DNA from: Hydrogenophilales bacterium
GTDB taxonomy: Bacteria > Pseudomonadota > Gammaproteobacteria > Burkholderiales > Thiobacillaceae
DNA: 64,000 bases
Reading direction: 5' to 3'
NCBI GenBank assembly: GCA_016719465.1
Contig: JADJYY010000016.1
Location: 1 to 64,000, forward strand
Numbering within the stretch: the stretch's first letter is position 1; each line of letters opens with the position of its first letter. Of this stretch, positions 1 through 7,953 are shown piece after piece. The notes below the pieces were generated by a model, which was given only the letters and a program-made list of their open reading frames with translations, was not told the origin of the DNA and did not search any database. Made by a program: the position numbers and the translations under genes.

Positions 1-1067
1 TCCTCGTCGGTCAGATCCTCGAAGTCCTCCGGCAGGCGTTTGTTCATCTGTTCCCGGCGGTAACCTTCCGGGTCCTTGAGGATGCGTTCCCGCTTGTCGC
101 GCATGCGTTCCAGGCTGCGCCGCACGGCGTAGAGGCTGGAGGCGAATCGGCGCTGGAGCATGGCCATGGTGAAGGCGAGCGCCCGGCCACGGGCCGAATC
201 ATCCGCCGCCGCCTTGATGGACTGGTCCTCGACGTAACGGGTCAGGCGGTCGTAGAAGTCCAGTTCGTCGTTGGATATCTGGAACTCGGAAGTAGTGACA
301 TTGCGCTTGGTGAATAGCGCCTGGACGTGACCGGTCTCGGGGTCGGGGAAGGTCACCAGGGCTTCCTTGACGCGGCGCAGGTAGAAAGGCGCCTCATGCC
401 GGGCCATGGCCTCTTCCAGACTGCTGATGTCGCCGTAAACATCGCGGTCCAGGAGTTCGAGGAAGAGGCAGAAATTGTCGGGATCACCCTTGTGGGGGGT
501 CGCCGTCATCAAGAGGTAGTGGTCGGTCATCTCCGACAGCTTTTCCCCAAGCTGGTACGCGAGGGTCTTCTTCTCGCTGCTGTAGGCGGACATCTTGTGC
601 GCCTCGTCGACGATGATCAGGTCCCAACGGCTGCGCAGCAGGGAGTCCTTGGCATCCTCGATGCGGGACACCCATGAAACTGAGGTCACCACCTGATCCT
701 TCTCCTGCCAGGGATTCATGCCGTAGTTGGCGCGCAGCACGTCGCTGCGGATGACCTCGAAGTTCTCCCGGAACTTGTCCTTCAGTTCGCGCTGCCACTG
801 GAAGGTCAGGTTGGCCGGGGTGATGATCAGCACCCGCTTCACCAGGCCGCGTATCTTGAGCTCCTTGATCAGCAGCCCGGCCATGATGGTCTTGCCCGCA
901 CCCGGATCGTCGGCCAGCAGGAAGCGGATGCGGGGCAGTTTCAGGAAGTAGTCATAGACCGCCTCCAACTGGTGGGGCAGCGGGTCGACACGGGCAATGG
1001 ACAGGGAGAAATAGGGGTCGTACTCATACGCCAGACCCAGGCGCATGGCCTCGATGCGGGAGAGGCC
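1..1067 (-). CDS. SNF2-family DEAD/DEAH-box helicase, partial at both ends
   Basis: An open minus-strand frame runs from the G/C tract near 1067 off the left edge of the window. It shows helicase motif I (DDPGAGKT, 888-911), the DEAH box of motif II (597-608) and a motif III-like MTATPHKGDP near 490-520, preceded by RVDPLPHQLEAVY, a Q-motif-like entry segment. This is the first RecA-like domain of a large SNF2/RapA-like ATPase. Such proteins translocate on double-stranded DNA and often sit in restriction or anti-phage islands (DrmD of DISARM is one SNF2 example). The N-terminal residues are missing because the reading frame enters the low-complexity tract, and the C-terminal half lies outside the window. 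The helicase identity is well supported; a defence role is inference only. Confidence 0.85.
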
Positions 1068-1262
1068 GGGGGGGCGCGCCGCGCGGCGTGGGCGGGCGGG
1101 GGAGGGGCCCGGGCGCGGCGGGCCCGCGGCGGGGGCGGGGGGGCGCCGCCAACGGGCGCGGGCCCGGGGGGGCGCGGCCCGCGCCCCCGGGACGGGGCCG
1201 GCGCCCAAGGGAGGAGAGGGACGGGGGCGGGAGCGGCGAGGGGGCGCGGGCCGGGGTTGAGT
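1068..1262. other. Extreme G/C low-complexity tract, probable assembly artefact
   Basis: About 195 bases made almost entirely of G and C, G-rich on the plus strand, with runs such as GGGGGGG and almost no A or T. It begins exactly where the helicase gene loses its N-terminus and ends where the HIT gene loses its C-terminus. No protein-like composition is visible in any frame: translations are only Arg/Gly/Ala/Pro. It contains no recognisable gene. It is most simply read as badly resolved sequence or a false join, not as real coding or regulatory DNA. Confidence 0.7.
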
Positions 1263-1275
1263 TCTTCTATTAGCA

Positions 1276-1545
1276 TCAGATTGATTGATACCGATGTTGT
1301 AGCCGTCCCGGGTGATGCGCCTCGTCCAGGAGGGCCTTGGCGCAGTTGAGCGCCTTCAGCAGGGCCAACTGCTCCGCCTCGCTGGCCTCGAACAGGGTGG
1401 CGACGTGGCGTTTGGGAATGATGACCGTGTGCCCGGGAGAAACCGGGAAACCATCCTGGTAGATCACGCTGAGGTCGTCTTCTCCCAGCACCCGCGCGGG
1501 ATCTCGCTGGCAGAAGGGGCAGGGTTTCGCGGTGTGGTCGGTCAT
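1276..1545 (-). pseudogene. HIT-family nucleotide hydrolase, frameshifted and truncated
   Basis: The start MTDHTAKPCPFC and the stretch VSPGHTVIIPKRHV are typical of HIT-domain (histidine triad) hydrolases, which cleave nucleotide phosphoramidates and dinucleotides in the cytoplasm. The frame breaks after DEAHHPG. Removing one base of the run at 1307-1309 restores HHPDGYNIGIN, the expected continuation, but within about 15 codons that frame enters the low-complexity tract. The catalytic HxHxH triad, which lies further downstream in the family, is therefore absent. The start lies 14 bases after the Fic stop, so the gene may be co-transcribed with the Fic module. The family assignment is secure. 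Whether the damage is biological or technical is not, and the single-base insertion pattern favours technical. Confidence 0.75.
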
Positions 1546-1559
1546 GGGCTGGTCGGTAG

Positions 1560-2144
1560 TCAGCTGCGGGCGAAGGCGAGCAGTGGACCGTAGTCGCGGG
1601 CATCGGCGGCTTGCAGGGCGGCGATGTAGCGCTGGCGTGTCTCGCTGGCATCGACCAGGCTGCGGCTGCCCCAACTGAACCTGGGGTGGCCCAGCCGCTC
1701 GGCGAGCAGGTCGGCCATCAGCCGGGCGTGGCGCCCGTTGCCGTTGGGAAAGGGGTGGATGGCAACCAGCCGGTGGTGGAAGCGCACGGCGATTTCGTCG
1801 GCCGGATAGCTGCCGTGCTCCACCTGGTAGCGCACGTCGTCGAGCAGCTTCTTCAGTTCGACGCCGATCTTCAACCAATCGACGCCCAGGTTCTTGTCGG
1901 ACTTGCGGAACTCGCCGGCCCAGCGCCAGGTTTCGCCGAACATCCGCTCGTGCAGTTTGCGGACGTAGGCTTCCTGGAGGATTTCCTGGCGCTGCTTCCT
2001 CGCCCAGGCTTCGCCCTGCAGGATGTTGAGTTGCTCCCACTCGTTCAGCTCGCCCTGCGTGGTGATGTGCCCGGGGATCAGGTTGGCCAGTTCGTCGGCA
2101 TCCAGCGGGGTGGCGCCGGGCGGATAGTCGAGGTTGACCGTCAT
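1560..2144 (-). CDS. Fic-domain protein, mobile mystery protein B type
   Basis: A 194-residue protein with a complete Fic motif, HPFPNGNGRHAR (residues 130-141; catalytic His130, nucleotide-binding GNG, terminal Arg141). Fic enzymes transfer AMP or other nucleotidyl groups onto target proteins. The compact length and the directly preceding HTH gene match the mobile mystery protein A/B pair, a toxin-antitoxin-like module frequent on mobile and accessory DNA. The ATG at 2144 overlaps the stop of the upstream HTH gene by four bases (ATGA), so translation is probably coupled. I could not identify the inhibitory (S/T)xxxE(G/N) helix in this protein, so control by the partner is plausible. The target is unknown. 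Confidence 0.88.
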   Translation of the reverse strand: MTVNLDYPPGATPLDADELANLIPGHITTQGELNEWEQLNILQGEAWARKQRQEILQEAYVRKLHERMFGETWRWAGEFRKSDKNLGVDWLKIGVELKKLLDDVRYQVEHGSYPADEIAVRFHHRLVAIHPFPNGNGRHARLMADLLAERLGHPRFSWGSRSLVDASETRQRYIAALQAADARDYGPLLAFARS

Positions 2145-2629
2145 GACGGCGGCTTCTCCCGCCACAGGGCGCGGCGCGAGCCTTTGAGCAGGCTCTCGGC
2201 GAGGGCGCGGGTCTGGGACTCGACGGTTTCCGGCGGGGTGGATTGGGCCTCCAGGGCCATGGTGTGGCTGATGGCGGCCATCCGGTTCCGCGCCAGTGCG
2301 TCGGCACGTGTTTCCAGGGTTTCCGCCAGGGAGCGCCTGGGCACCAGGGCGTAGCGCAATTCGCAGTCCAGGGCTTCGGCGGCGCGGCGCAGGGTGGCCA
2401 GGCTGACGGTGTCGTCGGCCTCCGAGGTTTCCATGCGCGTGACCGTGGACGGGGCAACGCCCAGCCGCTGCGCGAGGTGGGCTGCCGGCATGCCCAGCGC
2501 TTCGCGGATGGCCTTCAGCCAGCCCTGGGGTGGGCGCGCCTGCAGATTGGCACCGCGCCAGCGTGTGAGCGCGGCATCGAGTTGACGAAGCTTGAGCAGG
2601 GAGAAATCCGGTTTCATTGGTTGCACCAT
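2141..2629 (-). CDS. XRE-type HTH protein, mobile mystery protein A type
   Basis: A 162-residue protein. An N-terminal segment (LRQLDAALTRWRGANLQARP) is followed by a helix-turn-helix region near residues 45-75 (HLAQRLGVAPSTVTRMETSE), typical of XRE/Cro-like regulators. Length, sequence style and position directly upstream of the Fic gene fit mobile mystery protein A, the presumed antitoxin and autoregulator of the pair. The first gene of the module lies behind an AT-rich leader carrying repeated TTGCAT half-sites, a likely operator. The C-terminal half has no recognised domain and may be what contacts the Fic protein. The HTH call is firm; the antitoxin role is inferred from the pair. Confidence 0.82.
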   Translation of the reverse strand: MVQPMKPDFSLLKLRQLDAALTRWRGANLQARPPQGWLKAIREALGMPAAHLAQRLGVAPSTVTRMETSEADDTVSLATLRRAAEALDCELRYALVPRRSLAETLETRADALARNRMAAISHTMALEAQSTPPETVESQTRALAESLLKGSRRALWREKPPS

Positions 2630-2653
2630 GATGCATGATAGTTAGATTGTTAT

Positions 2654-2702
2654 TTGCATTATGGCGCATTAATCAATAAATGAAAGTTGCATTTTGATGC
2701 AA
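2654..2702. promoter_or_regulatory. Candidate operator of the HTH-Fic module
   Basis: An AT-rich leader upstream of the HTH gene. A perfect inverted repeat TTGCAT-N4-ATGCAA lies at 2687-2702, a further TTGCAT at 2654-2659, and related TTGCAC and TGCAT copies at 2621-2635 next to the start codon. Repeated half-sites around the promoter of a toxin-antitoxin-like operon are expected for autoregulation by the HTH partner. This is seen in sequence; the binding is inferred. Confidence 0.5.
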
Positions 2703-2776
2703 TTTATTCTGACCCATCCGGGCCTGTGTGGCACGATGGCGGGGCTGCGGTTGCCGACTGTCGCCGTCATCCAAGC

Positions 2777-4375
2777 TCATTCTTCCGCCTTCAGCTGCGC
2801 CACCTGCAGGCCCAGCGCCTCCAGTTCCGCGTCCAGCGCCTTCTGCATGCGGTCGGCGCGGTCGAGGACCTTGCCGGCGTTGTTCTGGATGGTCTGGCTC
2901 CAGGTGCGGATTTCATCCAGGTACCGGGCCTGGCGCTGGATCTCGGTGATGGACTTGTCGATGGCCTGGAAGTCGGCGGCGCGTTCGGCGTTGTCGGCGG
3001 CGGCGCGCACGGCCAGGGCCTTGGCGGTGAGCAGGCCGGCCTTGAGCCAGGCGTCGGTGGTTTCGTCCTCGGCGTCCCAGGTGACGACGATGTCGTTGCC
3101 GTAGCGGGCCAGGGGCTCCAGGCCTTCCGGCGCGGTGCGGCGGGAGTGGATGAAGAGGCCGATGCCGGCAGCCCGGTTCTGCCGCGCGACAGCGATCTCG
3201 TCCAGGCTGGACTTGAGGGTGTAGCTGGCGTCTTCCTTGGTCTCGATGGCGATGCGCGCGCCGGCGGCGACGCTGTCCGGCGACAGGGTGACGACGGCGT
3301 CGCCCACCTTGCTGCGCGGGATGACGCCGACCGTGTTGCCGGTGTCCTCGACGATGTCCCCCGCCCGGCCGGCCATCTCGCGCAGGGCTTCGATGCAGGC
3401 GTTCTGGAAGTCGTGGCCGTGGGTGGTGGAGGCGGCCTCGGCGGTCTTGCGCGCGCGCATGGCCTCCAGTTCGCTCACCACCCGGGTCTGGAAGGCCTGG
3501 GCGGCCTGGTTCTGGGCCTCGATCATCTGCGTGAGCTCGCGCTTCATGCGCGCCAGGGCGGAGTTCTCGGCGTCCAGGGTGAACTCGGCGCTGATGCGGC
3601 CCTGGGCTTCCTCCACGCGCCGCACCAGGCGGCTGAGGGCGGACTGCTCGTTGTCCAGGGAGAACTCGCCGACCACTTCGCCGATGCGCTTCTGCAGGCT
3701 CTCGGAGACTTCGCCGTGCTTGTCCTTGAGTTCCTTGACCAGGCGGGACAGGGCGCCGGCGCCGTTGTCGAGGGAGAATTCCCGCAGGATGGCGTTGGCC
3801 TGTACGGCCAGGGTGCCTTCGATACTGGCCTTGAGGGCGCCCAGGAAGCGGTTGGAGTCGTCGGGCGCGAGATGCTGCATGAGCAGGCTGTTCTCGCCGA
3901 CGTGGCGGGTGAGGGTGTCCGCCAGGGTGCGCTCGGCCTGTTCGACCTGGGCGCGCATCAGTTTCTCCAGTTCGCCGTCCTGGCGCACCAGGCGCTCCAC
4001 GCGCTCGTTGAAGCGGCCGTTCTGCGGGTCGAAGTACTCCTTAAGGGTGTTGGCCAGCAGTTGCTCGGTCTGGCGGCGGTATTCGCTGAGTTTGCCTTCC
4101 ATCTCCCGAACCAGACGATCGCCCTCGTGCTTCACCGATTCGGTATCGATGCGACCCTGGGCCTGGTTCAGGGCGATGATGCCGATGCGCAGGGCGGTGC
4201 GGGCGAAGCGGTTGCGCTCGCGGCCTTCCGGGTAGGAGGCCAGGGCGGCGATGGTCTCGGGATCCTCGATGAGAAGGTCCAGACGCAGGCCGCTCGTCTG
4301 CGCGCTTTCCTGCCCATGGCCTTCCGGAATGGATTCGACAGGCGCGAATTGCAGCGGCGTTTCTAGTTCGGACAT
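2777..4375 (-). CDS. Coiled-coil protein with PD-(D/E)XK-like C-terminal region
   Basis: A 532-residue protein that I cannot assign to a named family. Residues 80-310 are charged, helical and coiled-coil-like and contain three copies of an F(S/T)LDxxxxAL(S/A)R element (starting at residues 200, 238 and 265). From residue 319 it resembles a restriction-endonuclease fold: GHDFQNACIEAL, then GDA (Asp359) and IETK (Glu378, Lys380), the order of a GxxFE...D...ExK nuclease core. Residues 470-532 are helical again. RmuC and DUF2130 proteins have a similar coiled coil plus nuclease-like layout. I place the start at 4375 because AAAGGAAG precedes that ATG; an in-frame ATG lies at 4405. It follows the DUF2779 gene by 91 bases on the same strand. 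Confidence 0.6.
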   Translation of the reverse strand: MSELETPLQFAPVESIPEGHGQESAQTSGLRLDLLIEDPETIAALASYPEGRERNRFARTALRIGIIALNQAQGRIDTESVKHEGDRLVREMEGKLSEYRRQTEQLLANTLKEYFDPQNGRFNERVERLVRQDGELEKLMRAQVEQAERTLADTLTRHVGENSLLMQHLAPDDSNRFLGALKASIEGTLAVQANAILREFSLDNGAGALSRLVKELKDKHGEVSESLQKRIGEVVGEFSLDNEQSALSRLVRRVEEAQGRISAEFTLDAENSALARMKRELTQMIEAQNQAAQAFQTRVVSELEAMRARKTAEAASTTHGHDFQNACIEALREMAGRAGDIVEDTGNTVGVIPRSKVGDAVVTLSPDSVAAGARIAIETKEDASYTLKSSLDEIAVARQNRAAGIGLFIHSRRTAPEGLEPLARYGNDIVVTWDAEDETTDAWLKAGLLTAKALAVRAAADNAERAADFQAIDKSITEIQRQARYLDEIRTWSQTIQNNAGKVLDRADRMQKALDAELEALGLQVAQLKAEE

Positions 4376-4466
4376 GGGTCGCTTCCTTTTTTTATGGATT
4401 CTCACCCCCAGAGAGGGTCACGGATATATATCGAAAGTCATATTCGACCTGGCTTCTTGCCGTGGC

Positions 4467-5975
4467 TCAATTCCCGGTTCTATTTCGACCTCCCTCCTCC
4501 AAGAACCAGGCCAGCCGCACCAGAGCGAGGGTATCCAGCCGGCAGTAGTCGAGCAGGGCGTCGGTCAGACTGGCCCGGCGCTCGGCCGGGGTGGCCGGGT
4601 CGATGATCTCCGCGTACGCCGCCTGGGCCGAAGTGCCGTCCTGGACCTCGCCCAGCGCGCCGTAGTCCAGGTCCGGCGCCACCGTCGGCAACACCGCCTT
4701 GATGGACCAGGATCCCTTCATGGCCGGGTGGTAGTAGTGGGCCCGGGTCAGGGGCAAGAGGTCGAACAGGCGGTCCGCCACCGCGCGCAGGGGGTCGGCC
4801 AGGTCGGGGAAGGCCCGGGCCAGTCCGTCGAGGATGCGGCGCTCGTAGGCGCTGTAGACGATGATGGCGCCGGTCTTGCCCAGGGTGGCCAGCAGGCGCT
4901 CGGCAAAGCGGCGCATGGGCGCCTGGCCGGTGGTGTCCAGGAAGTCCGCATGACGCAGTTGGCCCGGCGCGCTTTCAGTGTGGCAGGACCACTGGAACGG
5001 CAGGGCCTGGTAGGGCCGGGTGCCGGCCCAGAGCGGCACGGCGAAGGCGATGGTCTCGAAATCCAGGTAGTAGCGCGGCCAGCCGACGGCGCCGATCTGG
5101 GCCGCGGCTTCCGGGTCCAGCACCGCCCGGCCGTTGCGGGTGGCGTCATGGATGCGTTGCTGGAGGGGGTCGACGATGCGGCCGGCGGGGACGTCACGCA
5201 GGTCCTCATGGCCTTCGGCGGCCAGCGCCCGGGCCATGGCCTTGCCACGCCGGTCCGGCAAGAGCGTGACGGGATATTCGGGCGCCGGCGGGCAGCAGTA
5301 ATGCCGGAACGGGCATTCGAACGGCGTGTCGCACTGGTCGCCGGGCTGGATGTCGGGTTGCTCTCCGGCCAGGACGACGCGGGCCTGGGCGGCCCAGTCG
5401 GGCACCCGCTCCAGCAGGGGGACGATGGATGCGGTGATGTCGGTGCGGCGGAACAGGCCCCGATAGTCGCCGTTGCCGGGGTAGATGAAGCCGGTGTCCA
5501 GGTGGGCGATGCTGACCCGGGACAGATGGAGCCCGGCCTGGCTGGCCACCCAGGCCTGTATGGCGGCATCGGGCAGGTGGTAGCCCTTGACGCTGGCGGT
5601 GGATTTGACCTCCACCAGGTGGTGGCGATGGCCACGTTCATCCTCCGGCAGCAGCAGGTCGATGCGCACCAGCAGGCCGTCGTGCTGGAAGGCGGGTTCG
5701 AACAGGGGCTTGCCCGGCAGCCGGTCCAGGGCGCGCCGTGTGTCTTCCAGGGCGGCGGCAAGATCGTCCTCGTGGCCGACCAGCACCCCGCCCGCCTCCA
5801 GGTCCCGGGCCAGGGCGCCCACCTGGTGGCCCACGGCGAAGCGTCGCCGGATGGCGAGGTCGTCCAGGCGCAGGTCGGGGCGGTTCACCTCCAGCCACAG
5901 ACGCCTGGGGCATTGCAGCCAGGCGACGAGGCGGGACTTGGAGAGGCCGTGGGTGCGGCCGGGGGCGGCGTTCAT
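4467..5975 (-). CDS. DUF2779 protein: Cas4/RecB-like plus DnaQ-like nuclease domains
   Basis: A 502-residue protein. The N-terminal part looks like a RecB/Cas4-type nuclease: Cys22 in QCPRRLW, Glu93, Asp106 in RIDLLL, ExK at Glu122/Lys124 (VEVKST), then C215-x5-C221-x5-C227, giving the four cysteines that hold a 4Fe-4S cluster in this group. The C-terminal part starts with YYLDFET (Asp305, Glu307) and ends with a YCRLDTLALVRL helix, like a DEDD/DnaQ-type 3'-5' exonuclease. This matches DUF2779 proteins, whose cellular role is not established. I start at 5975 (MNAAPGRTHG); the frame is open further upstream but only through repeat DNA. It lies between the VWA gene and the coiled-coil gene. Confidence 0.8.
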   Translation of the reverse strand: MNAAPGRTHGLSKSRLVAWLQCPRRLWLEVNRPDLRLDDLAIRRRFAVGHQVGALARDLEAGGVLVGHEDDLAAALEDTRRALDRLPGKPLFEPAFQHDGLLVRIDLLLPEDERGHRHHLVEVKSTASVKGYHLPDAAIQAWVASQAGLHLSRVSIAHLDTGFIYPGNGDYRGLFRRTDITASIVPLLERVPDWAAQARVVLAGEQPDIQPGDQCDTPFECPFRHYCCPPAPEYPVTLLPDRRGKAMARALAAEGHEDLRDVPAGRIVDPLQQRIHDATRNGRAVLDPEAAAQIGAVGWPRYYLDFETIAFAVPLWAGTRPYQALPFQWSCHTESAPGQLRHADFLDTTGQAPMRRFAERLLATLGKTGAIIVYSAYERRILDGLARAFPDLADPLRAVADRLFDLLPLTRAHYYHPAMKGSWSIKAVLPTVAPDLDYGALGEVQDGTSAQAAYAEIIDPATPAERRASLTDALLDYCRLDTLALVRLAWFLEEGGRNRTGN

Positions 5976-6051
5976 GTCCAGGGCTCCAGCAATGATTTTC
6001 TTGAAAGCAATGCCATCCGTACCGAAGGCGGGAAAGCTCTCCCCACCCCAA

Positions 6052-6100
6052 CCCTCCCCGTGAACGGGGAGGGAGCCAGCACCTCCCCCGCATGCGGGGG
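6052..6100. repeat. Pair of short G/C palindromes
   Basis: Two hairpins lie side by side upstream of the DUF2779 gene: CCCTCCCCGT-GA-ACGGGGAGGG (6052-6073) and the fully self-complementary CCCCCGCATGCGGGGG (6085-6100). Similar CTCCCC..GGGGAG hairpins recur at 7932-7953 and 19976-20000. They look like dispersed REP-type elements; neither carries a T-run. Confidence 0.65.
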
Positions 6101-6203
6101 GCGTAGGCGGGAATTCGGCGAGCATGTCTGGCCGCCGCCGAAGTCGGCCGTGGACGGTCGGGAGGGCGAGTGCAGCGGCCTTACTTTTGCAAAGATCAAT
6201 ATG

Positions 6204-7598
6204 TCACTCTCCCTTGCCCGGCGGCTTGTCTTCCGGCCCCTTGCGGAACTGGGCCCTGCCCTGGGCCTGCTTGCGGCGCAGGAAGGCGGGAACGTCCGCC
6301 TCGTCACTCAGGTACGAGGCCTCGTCCTTGGCCGCCAGCCGGGTGTTCATGCGCCGGCTGGAATAGACCGCTTCCTTGCCGAAGCGGGCCGCGTCCCGCT
6401 GGCGGGCGAGTTCCGCCAGGCCTTCCAGCACCTGCCGGACCCAGGGGTTGTCGGCGAAGCGCTGGCGGGCTTCCTTGAGCAGGCCTTCGATGGCTTGCCA
6501 ATCGCCGCGGCGGGCCGCGCTCCGGGCCTGTTCCAGGAGCTTGCCGGCTTCCAGTTCGTGCAGCCGCTGCAGGACCAGGGGGTCGGGCAGCAGGGCTTCC
6601 CAGACCCGGGTGGGCAGGGCCGGCAGCTTCAGGCGCGCCTCGGGGAAGGCGATGGGATGGCCGTCCAGGTCGCTGGCGGTGAGTTCCACCTGCAGCAGGG
6701 GCATGGGGTCCTGGCCTTCCGGCGGCACCGGCAGGTCCAGTTGCACCAGGGCCCAGGCCTCGGCGCCCCAGGCCAGGTCCGGCAGGCGCGCCACCGGGAA
6801 GCCGCGCAGGTCTTCCACGGCATAGTCGTTGAGCAGGGTGGCCTGGACCCCATCCGGGGTGCCCAGGGTGAGGCGCAGCTTGCGGGCGTAGAGGTTGGAG
6901 AGCAGGTCGAACTCCTCGGCGAAGGGCTCGAACAGGTCCCGGGCGGTCTCGCCGTAGTAGTGGTTGCCCTGGCCGGCCTTGGCCATGGCCACCATCAGGT
7001 CCTCGTTGAAGTCGCGGCCGAGGCCGTAGGTGGAGGTGGTGACGCCCCGGTCGGCGAACTGGCCGCACAGCTCGGCGATGCGGGCCGGGTCGGTGAGCCC
7101 CTGGTTGGCATTGCCGTCGGACAGCAGGATCACCCTGGACAGCCCGGCCTGCCCCACGAACTCCAGCAGGTCCCGGCCGCCGGCCTCCCAGCCGCCGTGC
7201 AGGTTGGTCATGCCGCCCTCGTGGATGGCATCCAGGGCGCGGCGCAGGACCTGGCGGTCGGCCACCGGCTGGACCGGGACGAGGACGCGGACATGGTCGT
7301 CGAACTGGACCAGGGCGGCCCGGTCGTCGGGCTTGAGCCGGTCGATGATGTGGGCGGCGCAGCGCTTGGCTTCATGCAGGGGTTCGCCGGACATGGAGCC
7401 GGAGCGGTCGATGACCAGGGCCAGGTGATAGGGCGGGCGTTCCTTCGCCAGGGCGGGCTCGGCGTCCGGAGCCTGGATGCGCACCAGCACCTGCAGGCGC
7501 TGGGCGTGGCCAGCGACGAGGGCGCTCTTGAGGGGGGTGAGGAGGATGCGGGGGGCGGACGTGGCAGCGGAACTGGCGGGCGGGTTGTCGTGGGTCAT
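6204..7598 (-). CDS. von Willebrand factor type A domain protein
   Basis: A 464-residue protein with a VWA domain at about residues 57-245. The metal-ion-dependent adhesion site is intact: DRSGSMS at 64-70, a Thr in GGMTNLHGG and an Asp in LLSDGNAN. The remainder has a beta-rich middle part and a C-terminal helical section, with no signal peptide or membrane helix, so it probably acts in the cytoplasm. Bacterial proteins of this shape often act as scaffolds with AAA+ ATPases or stress-related partners, but no MoxR-type ATPase is adjacent here. It is separated from the downstream DUF2779 gene by 228 bases of repeat-bearing DNA. The domain is certain; the function is unknown. Confidence 0.85.
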   Translation of the reverse strand: MTHDNPPASSAATSAPRILLTPLKSALVAGHAQRLQVLVRIQAPDAEPALAKERPPYHLALVIDRSGSMSGEPLHEAKRCAAHIIDRLKPDDRAALVQFDDHVRVLVPVQPVADRQVLRRALDAIHEGGMTNLHGGWEAGGRDLLEFVGQAGLSRVILLSDGNANQGLTDPARIAELCGQFADRGVTTSTYGLGRDFNEDLMVAMAKAGQGNHYYGETARDLFEPFAEEFDLLSNLYARKLRLTLGTPDGVQATLLNDYAVEDLRGFPVARLPDLAWGAEAWALVQLDLPVPPEGQDPMPLLQVELTASDLDGHPIAFPEARLKLPALPTRVWEALLPDPLVLQRLHELEAGKLLEQARSAARRGDWQAIEGLLKEARQRFADNPWVRQVLEGLAELARQRDAARFGKEAVYSSRRMNTRLAAKDEASYLSDEADVPAFLRRKQAQGRAQFRKGPEDKPPGKGE

Positions 7599-7742
7599 GA
7601 TGGCCTCCGGTCTGTTTGTGGGAGGACCACGTTACAGGGGTCGGGGCTCACCAGATGAGCCAGGCTTCAGGCAGATGCTGTTTTTTTAAAGGCTCGGTTT
7701 GCGTTAACTGTGGATGCCCATGAAGCGCTTGAATCCGTGGTC

Positions 7743-7838
7743 CCCCCCTTTGGAAAGGGGGGAGAGGGGGGATTTCACGACGCTCGATGTATGCACCGCC
7801 GGCAAAAATCACTCTCAGTCCCCCTTTTCCAAAGGGGG
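7743..7838. repeat. CCCCCTTT/AAAGGGGG repeat element, copy 1
   Basis: Two hairpins, CCCCCCTTT-GG-AAAGGGGGG (7743-7762) and CCCCCTTT-TCC-AAAGGGGG (7820-7838), flank a roughly 57-base unit that begins with GGGGGGATTT (7766-7775) and ends with AAAAATC. The same order of parts occurs in the copy inside tex (21597-21713), so this is a dispersed element and not a chance G/C run. Confidence 0.75.
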
Positions 7839-7931
7839 GGGGGGAGCAACCCACCACCCGCGCCAGCATCCATCTCACCAAGTAACGCGAACAGAGCCAT
7901 TTAAAGCAAGCCACTGCCCTCCCCCTCCCGG

Positions 7932-7953
7932 CCTCCCCCGCCTGCGGGGGAGG
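7932..7953. repeat. Perfect G/C palindrome
   Basis: CCTCCCCCGC-CT-GCGGGGGAGG, ten-base arms with a two-base loop, in the gap before the Sel1 gene. It belongs to the same style as the hairpins at 6052-6100 and 19976-20000. Confidence 0.65.

Noticed and set aside
1068..1262. G-quadruplex regulatory region
   Set aside because: G runs are abundant, but the tract cuts through two coding regions and coincides with a frameshift, so an artefact is the simpler explanation.
2687..4366. Plus-strand frame of 559 codons over the coiled-coil gene
   Set aside because: Antisense shadow; the minus-strand frame has a ribosome binding site, coiled-coil periodicity and conserved motifs.
4251..7658. Very long plus-strand open frame of 1135 codons
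   Set aside because: It mirrors the DUF2779 and VWA genes on the minus strand. Its composition (Gly/Gln/Val/His-rich, no domain) is that of an antisense shadow in high-G+C DNA.
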